Below are positions 14,264-17,767 of a stretch of 17,767 nt of DNA, piece after piece. Position 1 is the first letter of the stretch. Each line of letters starts with the position of its first letter. The position numbers and the translations under genes are program-made. The stretch comes from Chrysochromulina parva (Eukaryota > Haptophyta > Prymnesiales > Chrysochromulinaceae): contig PJAB01001053.1 in NCBI GenBank assembly GCA_002887195.1, forward strand, positions 1 through 17,767, given 5' to 3'. Under the pieces are notes generated by a model. That model saw only the letters and a program-made list of their open reading frames with translations. It did no database searches and had not been told where the DNA came from.

Positions 14264-15959
14264 AGCGTCCGAGGCCGCCGTCGAGACCAAGGCCACCACT
14301 GCCATAAACAGCGGCGGAGGGGCAGCGCGCACCACACCACCTGCCCCTCTCAGCGCACCCCGCACCCTTCGCGTGTCGCTGCCCTCCGTGCTTCCCTTGC
14401 CCTTCGCCTCCCAAGCCGCCTCCTCATCGCCACCACCGCCGCCACTGCCGCCGCCGCCGCCGCCGCCGCCGCCGCCCTCGCTGCTGCCGTCGTCGTCGCC
14501 GCCACCGCCGCCCCCGCCACCGTGGCCACCACAACGATCCATCGCCACTCCGGCCGCCGCGGCAGACTCTCCCTTGACCAGTACGGCGCGAGGCCAGTGC
14601 TCGCCCCAGCCGCCTCTTTCCCACCCTCGCCCCGAGCAGCTAGCGCCCTCGCAGCACCCCACCTCGCAGCAATCCACCACGCAGCCTCGGACGCCGCCAG
14701 GCTGGACGCAGCCGGAGCTTCGCCCGGCGCCTCCGCCCCCGCCTGCGCCGATGCCCCCTCCTCCGCTCCAGCCTCGGCCACCGCCTTCGGCACTCGCGCC
14801 ACCACCTACGCCGCCACCCCGTTCACCCTTGCCCTTGCCGTCGCAGCCATTTCCACCGTTCCCCACCGAGGCTGCATGCCTGCAGCCTCCGCATGGCACC
14901 GGTGCCAAAGTTGCCATGGCCGGCACGTCCGCTTTTGGCGCCATCACCGCCGCCGGCGCCGCCGCCGCGCCCGCCTCACTGAGCGAGATGCAGCAGTGGC
15001 GGCAGGAAGAGCAAGGCAATCCCCATCTGGGGCCGCCCGTGGCTGAGAGCGCGCCCGCGCCCATCGCCTTCGCCTCCTTCGCGCCCGCGCCCGAAGCGCG
15101 CGCGCGCTCACGACGAGAGGGACGTGTGCTCACAACGGCGGATCGCACGCTCCTCGCCGCCTCGCTGCTCGCGTGGCACCGGCTCGCACGCACAGGCTCC
15201 GCCCTTCAAGCCGCCTCGCACGTGACTGTCCTTCCTGCCCCCGCCACTGCGTCACGTCCTGTTGTCGCCGAGGCATCCGCGCTGGCGGCAAGAGCGATGG
15301 CGGCCGAAGGCACAGAGTGGGCAGCAGCTGAGGTGTCGTCGTCGTCGTCGTCGTCGTCGTCATCGTCAGCGGAGGCGGCGGCGGAGGTGGAGACGTCGAT
15401 GGCGTTGGAGGCGACGGCGTCGGAGGCACCAAAGGCGTCGGTGGCGCCGGGGGCGTCTGCGGCGTCGGTGGCGCCAGTAAAGCACTCAGAAGGCATGCGG
15501 CCGTCTCCGGTGGCCAATGTATTGGAGATGGCCCTCCGCCGTCCGTATTGGCAGGCGGTCGAGGTGCTACGCCACCGCCGCTACCGCCGCTGCTTTGGTG
15601 CGTGGGTTGGGGAAATGGCCCTCCAACGCCGGCACTTTCAGGCAACTGAACTACTCCGCCACCGCCGACGCCGTCGCTGCTTCAGTGCGTGGGTGCGTGC
15701 CACAGCAGCTCGCGCGCGTGTGGGAGAGTGGGCAGTGGCTCCGGTGCCATCCGCGACCGCCCAGCCGCGCCCGCGCCCGGGGGCGACCCACATCTACTGC
15801 CGGCGGCCGAGAGAGCCTGTGGTGCGCTCGACTTTCCGGACTATCGCCCCCGTGGCCGGGCGCGACCCGATCGCCCTCATCCGCTCCACTCTGCTCAACT
15901 GTGAGTGGTTGCACGTTGTAGACGGCCTTGCAGATAGAGGCTTGCGAGGTACTAGGTAA
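8388..15959 (+). CDS. Sfi1-like centrin-binding-repeat protein, giant and largely disordered
   Basis: This 2523-residue protein resembles Sfi1-type proteins, whose long helix carries Trp-containing repeats that each bind a centrin at centrosomes or basal bodies. Around 410-1300 I count about twelve helical segments with the repeat core hhxxWRxx (WW418-419, AWQCWR near 797, AWLAWR, VWFSWR, LARWR, LGCWR, LSAWR, VTRWR, WSRWR, WFGWLRW near 1274). An IQ motif (VQAFQRGRQSRK, 673-684) is a likely calmodulin or centrin site. Residues 200-270 are an Ala/Glu/Arg-rich coiled-coil candidate. About 1300-2250 is low complexity: GEGAG repeats, RPxSRPxS, GYEAGYEG, TASPLP, poly-Ala and poly-Pro. Three more Trp repeats follow (W2263, W2406, W2435), two of them a 29-residue tandem pair. 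ATG 8388 follows an in-frame TAG at 8364. The last 20 codons may be intron read-through. Confidence 0.83.
8579..8603. repeat. Perfect 11-bp inverted repeat (CAG/CTG hairpin)
   Basis: AGCAGCAGCAG (8579-8589) and CTGCTGCTGCT (8593-8603) flank a 3-nt loop GAG, so either strand can fold into an 11-bp hairpin. It is inside the coding sequence of the Sfi1-like protein, where it encodes part of an Ala-rich run. CAG/CTG hairpins of this kind promote length instability. Confidence 0.8.
9917..9971. repeat. GGC/AGC repeat encoding a Gly/Ser linker
   Basis: An interrupted GGC run encodes Gly-Ser then poly-Gly in the Sfi1-like protein, between the first Trp-repeat cluster (about 420-490) and the IQ region. 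It probably acts as a flexible linker. Confidence 0.8.
12342..12425. repeat. GEG / GEGAG codon repeat
   Basis: Short in-frame repeats of GAGGGCGGCGGT and GAGGGGGCAGGC type encode a Gly/Glu/Ala tract directly after the main Trp-repeat array of the Sfi1-like protein, marking its boundary with the disordered region. Confidence 0.8.
13236..13400. repeat. 12-bp-period repeat encoding GYEAGYEG-type tetrapeptides
   Basis: About a dozen tetrapeptide-like units (EGHD, ETSY, ETGY, KTGY, EAGY, EGGY) are encoded by TACGAGGCCGGC-type 12-mers. It is an acidic, Tyr-rich island in an otherwise Pro/Ser/Ala-rich region of the Sfi1-like protein. Regularly spaced Tyr residues suggest a low-complexity interaction segment; function unknown. 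Confidence 0.82.
13779..13868. repeat. 18-bp tandem minisatellite (5 copies)
   Basis: GCATCTCCACTCCCCACA is repeated four times exactly, with a fifth slightly diverged copy (13851-13868). It encodes repeated ASPLPT at about residues 1798-1827 of the Sfi1-like protein, giving a ladder of Ser-Pro sites. Near-perfect identity implies recent expansion and probable length polymorphism. Confidence 0.92.
14211..14248. repeat. GCC repeat encoding poly-Ala
   Basis: An almost pure GCC codon run gives about twelve consecutive Ala residues in the disordered part of the Sfi1-like protein. Confidence 0.8.
14432..14480. repeat. CCG repeat encoding poly-Pro
   Basis: CCG/CCA codons give PPPPPLPPPPPPPPPP in the disordered part of the Sfi1-like protein. 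The surrounding region to about 14830 stays Pro-rich. It resembles a formin FH1 segment, but no FH2 domain follows, so it is simply a potential profilin/SH3/WW ligand region. Confidence 0.8.
15336..15368. repeat. TCG repeat encoding eleven Ser
   Basis: Eight TCG codons followed by TCA TCG TCA, in frame, encode poly-Ser just before the last pair of Trp repeats of the Sfi1-like protein. It is a plain trinucleotide microsatellite. Confidence 0.88.
15525..15698 (+). repeat. 29-residue tandem pair of Sfi1-like repeats
   Basis: Residues 2380-2408 and 2409-2437 align directly: both begin EMAL, contain LRHRR, and end CF(G/S)AWV with Trp 2406 and 2435. The two DNA copies differ at many bases while the protein pattern is kept, which argues for selection on the repeat and supports the reading frame this close to the 3' end. 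Confidence 0.8.
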
Positions 15960-15982
15960 TCAAAGCCTTCATCCTTGTTCAG
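15901..15982 (+). other. Candidate 82-nt intron at the 3' end of the Sfi1-like gene
   Basis: GTGAGT at 15901-15906 is a consensus 5' splice site and CTTCATCCTTGTTCAG at 15967-15982 is a good pyrimidine tract plus CAG acceptor, with TACTAG/TAAT branch-like bases in between. Removing the 82 nt joins a phase-1 split codon and reads 13 further codons to a TAA at 16021-16023, replacing the unspliced C-terminus that ends at 15959. The spliced ending (SHMRGAASERSEF) is short, so the effect on the protein is small. Confidence 0.42.
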
Positions 15983-16443
15983 CGCACATGCGCGGAGCGG
16001 CGTCGGAGCGGAGTGAGTTTTAACGCCCGACGATTGCCCGACGACGAGGAGACTCGGTGCTCTGTACCCCCCCGACCGGACTAGACGGGCCGCTACCCGG
16101 CGCGAACATCACCGCACTGGACCGGGTTCACGTGATGGTAATTGAGATATACACCCCGCGACCCCGGGCAAAGGCCAAAGCGCACCTCGCTCCTTCGGCC
16201 GGGCGTATATACTAAACCCGTAACCCGTATACTCGATAGTTGTAAGTTGTAAAGTACCGTCATCGGTCATGAAGTACCGTACGTCTCAACGCACAACGGA
16301 CCCTCTTGTCATTCGCTTCTGCGACAGTTCTGCGACAGCGGCCATGAAGACTCCTCCGCGAAGTTGCGACGAGTACGGAGGTCGCACGATCAACGCCCAT
16401 GCAACATGCAGCTTCGTCACCTTCAGGGCATGCGTCGCGTGCC
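15960..16443. other. Convergent intergenic region
   Basis: The Sfi1-like gene (+) and the partial gene (-) converge here. The region has lower GC than its flanks from about 16130 to 16330. It contains a GTATATAC palindrome (16205-16212), TGTAA twice (16241-16245, 16248-16252), an AAGTACCGT direct repeat (16252-16260, 16272-16280) and a perfect 11-bp tandem repeat TTCTGCGACAG (16317-16327, 16328-16338). No tRNA cloverleaf or other RNA gene was recognised. Confidence 0.5.
16241..16252 (+). terminator. Possible poly(A) signal (tandem TGTAA)
   Basis: TGTAA occurs twice within 12 bp about 280 nt beyond the Sfi1-like stop, in the locally AT-rich part of the gap. TGTAA is the green-algal poly(A) signal; its use in this organism is unknown, so this is a weak call. 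Confidence 0.22.
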
Positions 16444-17376
16444 TTACCACTTCCGCCCATCTCTTGGCGTCGACCACTGGCCGCCAGACTCCTGCCTGTG
16501 CCCGCCCCCTCGACCTCCACCTCCGCCGCCTTTGCCACCTGCCCCTCCGCGCGGCCAAGCGGAGCCTTCCGCGCTCCCGGCGAGCTCGGCAAGGCTGCGC
16601 CCCCCGCCGCCGCCACCCCGCGACCAAGACGGTCCGTCACTCCCGCCGCCCTTGCCCCCGGTCGAGGGCACGCTCGGGGAGTTGGCATCGGGTCTGGCTT
16701 CCGCAGCGAAGCGAGCGTTTCCTTCGGATGGCTTCGCAGCGGCGACGATGGCAGCAGCCGAGGCGGCAATTTCGGCGATGGCAGCGGCCCTCGTATCCGG
16801 TGCCGACCCGCAACGGCTGAATCGCTCACCACTGAGCCTCTCGCCACTGAGCCGCTCACTACGGCCTCCGCCGCCTCTAGCACCATCACGTCCACCACCG
16901 GCTTCGCCTCCACCACTACCGCGGCGGGGACCATCGCCACCTTCGGTACCGCCACGTCGGCCACTGCCGCCGCCGCCGTCCCGCGACCACGACTGCCCAT
17001 GACTACCGCCGCCCTTGCCCCCGCTCGAGGCTCTGGCATCATCCCAGGAGGGTCTGGCTTCCGCAGCGAAGCGAGCGTTTCCTTCGGACGGCTTCGCAGC
17101 GGCGACGATGGCAGCAGCCGAGGCGGCAATTTCGGCGATGGCAGCGGCCCTCGTATCCGGTGCCGAACCACCACGGCTGAATCGCTCACCACTGAGCCTC
17201 TCGTCACTGATCCGCTCACTACGGCCTCCGCCGCCTCTAGCACCATCACGTCCACCACCGGCTTCGCCTCCGCTACTACCGCGGCGGGGACCATCGCCAC
17301 CTTCGGTACCGCCACGTCGGCCGTCGCCTCCGTTGTCGCAACCGCCTGCGCCGCCGCCGCCGCCTCCGCCGGCGCA

Positions 17377-17408
<32 letters not shown>

Positions 17409-17767
17409 GTGTCTGCTGGCTGCTCTCAAAGGCGTGCTCTGCCTCGAGCCGCTGCTTACGCAGGTGGTCGGCCTGTGTCGTCCACACGTGCGCGAGCGAT
17501 TCGCGCAGCTCCGTGTGCAGCGACGCCACCTCGGCGCTCCACTCTGACTGATGCCACGCGTCCCATGCGCACACACCGCCGCCGCCACCCGTCTTCTCAC
17601 CCACCTCTTCCACGGCCGCATCCGCCACGGGCGTCTCCGAGAGGAACCGCACGGCAGCGGCGGCGGCGGCCGTCTCCAAGCCCGCGTACCCGCCCAGCCA
17701 CACGTACATAGGAGTGCGCCCCACCGCAAACGTGGGCGTCACGCGCACGCTCGCAAAGGCTGGCCGG
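16444..17767 (-). CDS. Partial protein with AP2/ERF-like half-domain and Gly/Arg-rich repeats (5' end outside the window)
   Basis: The frame is open from the right edge to a TAA at 16444-16446, about 440 codons, so the N-terminus is missing. The first visible residues (FASVRVTPTFAVGRTPMYVWLGGYAGLETAAAAAAVRFL) resemble the second half of an AP2/ERF DNA-binding domain, whose core is YLGGYxxxExAAxAYD; the usual AYD is not kept. Next comes an amphipathic, charged helix (17410-17568, WHQSEWSAEVASLHTELRESL...). The remainder is Gly/Arg/Ser-rich with a duplicated 120-residue unit containing AAAIAEIAASAAAIVAAAKP. I prefer this frame over the overlapping minus frame (16260-17729) because of its balanced N-terminal composition; substitutions between the repeat copies only weakly support it. 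The stop overlaps a GTAAGG splice-donor match, so the gene may continue further left. Confidence 0.55.
16618..17340. repeat. Tandem duplication of about 360 bp
   Basis: A core of 273 bp (16690-16962) recurs at 17050-17322, offset exactly 360 bp, with 8 mismatches by direct comparison (about 97% identity). More diverged homology extends left from 16618 and 16981 (offset 363, so one 3-bp indel). The period is a multiple of three, so all frames stay open. The unit encodes the Ala-rich helix and the GERFSR / GGGGRSER segments of the partial gene. Confidence 0.95.
17336..17408. repeat. GCC-rich repeat
   Basis: An interrupted GCC run encodes Gly-rich sequence (GGGGGGSGGCAGGGGG type) on the minus strand in the partial gene and poly-Ala in the plus frames. 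It separates the charged helix from the duplicated units. Confidence 0.7.

Noticed and set aside
14432..14830. Formin FH1-like poly-Pro region
   Set aside because: No FH2 domain or other formin feature follows; Pro-rich low complexity is general in this protein.
13898..15193. Minus-strand 431-codon frame opposite the Sfi1-like gene
   Set aside because: Composition is a Gly/Ala mirror of the Pro/Ala-coding sense strand; the sense frame is continuous from a real start and ends in recognisable Trp repeats.
16260..17729. Alternative 489-codon minus frame and 382-codon plus frame over the right-edge gene
   Set aside because: The tandem duplication keeps all frames open. The chosen frame alone has a balanced, helix- and AP2-like N-terminal part; the others are Arg- or Ala/Thr/Pro-biased. 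Rejection is moderate, not certain.

Overview
The window looks like nuclear DNA from a very GC-rich, intron-poor, gene-dense eukaryote, most likely a unicellular alga or protist. A haptophyte or similar chlorophyll-c alga is my best guess, but this is inference. The reasons are: eukaryote-only families (JmjN/JmjC demethylase with a methyl-CpG-binding-like domain, Sfi1-type centrin-binding repeats, an AP2-like fragment); long Ala/Pro/Gly/Ser tracts and in-frame minisatellites inside coding sequence; no Shine-Dalgarno or operon layout; genes alternating between strands.

Layout, left to right. 237-1145 (+): DNA-deoxyinosine (hypoxanthine) glycosylase of the uracil-DNA-glycosylase superfamily, with a poly-Gly N-terminus and a basic, NLS-like tail. 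1146-1687: short convergent intergenic gap with a G-quadruplex motif. 1688-2914 (-): unrecognised single-pass membrane protein with an ectodomain-like N-terminus, one Gly-rich transmembrane helix and a Ser/Thr-Pro-rich tail. 2915-3807: intergenic, relatively AT-rich in two patches. 3808-7941 (-): 1377-residue KDM5/plant-JMJ-like histone lysine demethylase with an unusual N-terminal MBD-like domain and a long low-complexity insert carrying an SH3/KOW-like module and a Cys/His knuckle. 7942-8387: divergent, G-rich promoter region shared with the next gene. 8388-15959 (+): 2523-residue Sfi1-like centrin-binding-repeat protein with an IQ motif and about 1000 residues of Pro/Ala/Ser-rich disorder; a candidate small intron lies at its 3' end. 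15960-16443: convergent intergenic region. 16444-17767 (-): partial gene cut by the right edge, with an AP2/ERF-like half-domain and a Gly/Arg/Ser-rich region containing a recent ~360-bp tandem duplication.

I see no operon and no defence-type or biosynthetic cluster. Two proteins concern DNA or chromatin (the glycosylase and the MBD-JmjC protein) and one concerns the centrosome or basal body; their adjacency is probably ordinary eukaryotic gene order. The most novel-looking item is the domain architecture MBD-like, JmjN, JmjC, C5HC2-like, zinc ribbon, in which the catalytic residues appear intact. No tRNA, rRNA, CRISPR array, transposase or reverse transcriptase was found by eye.
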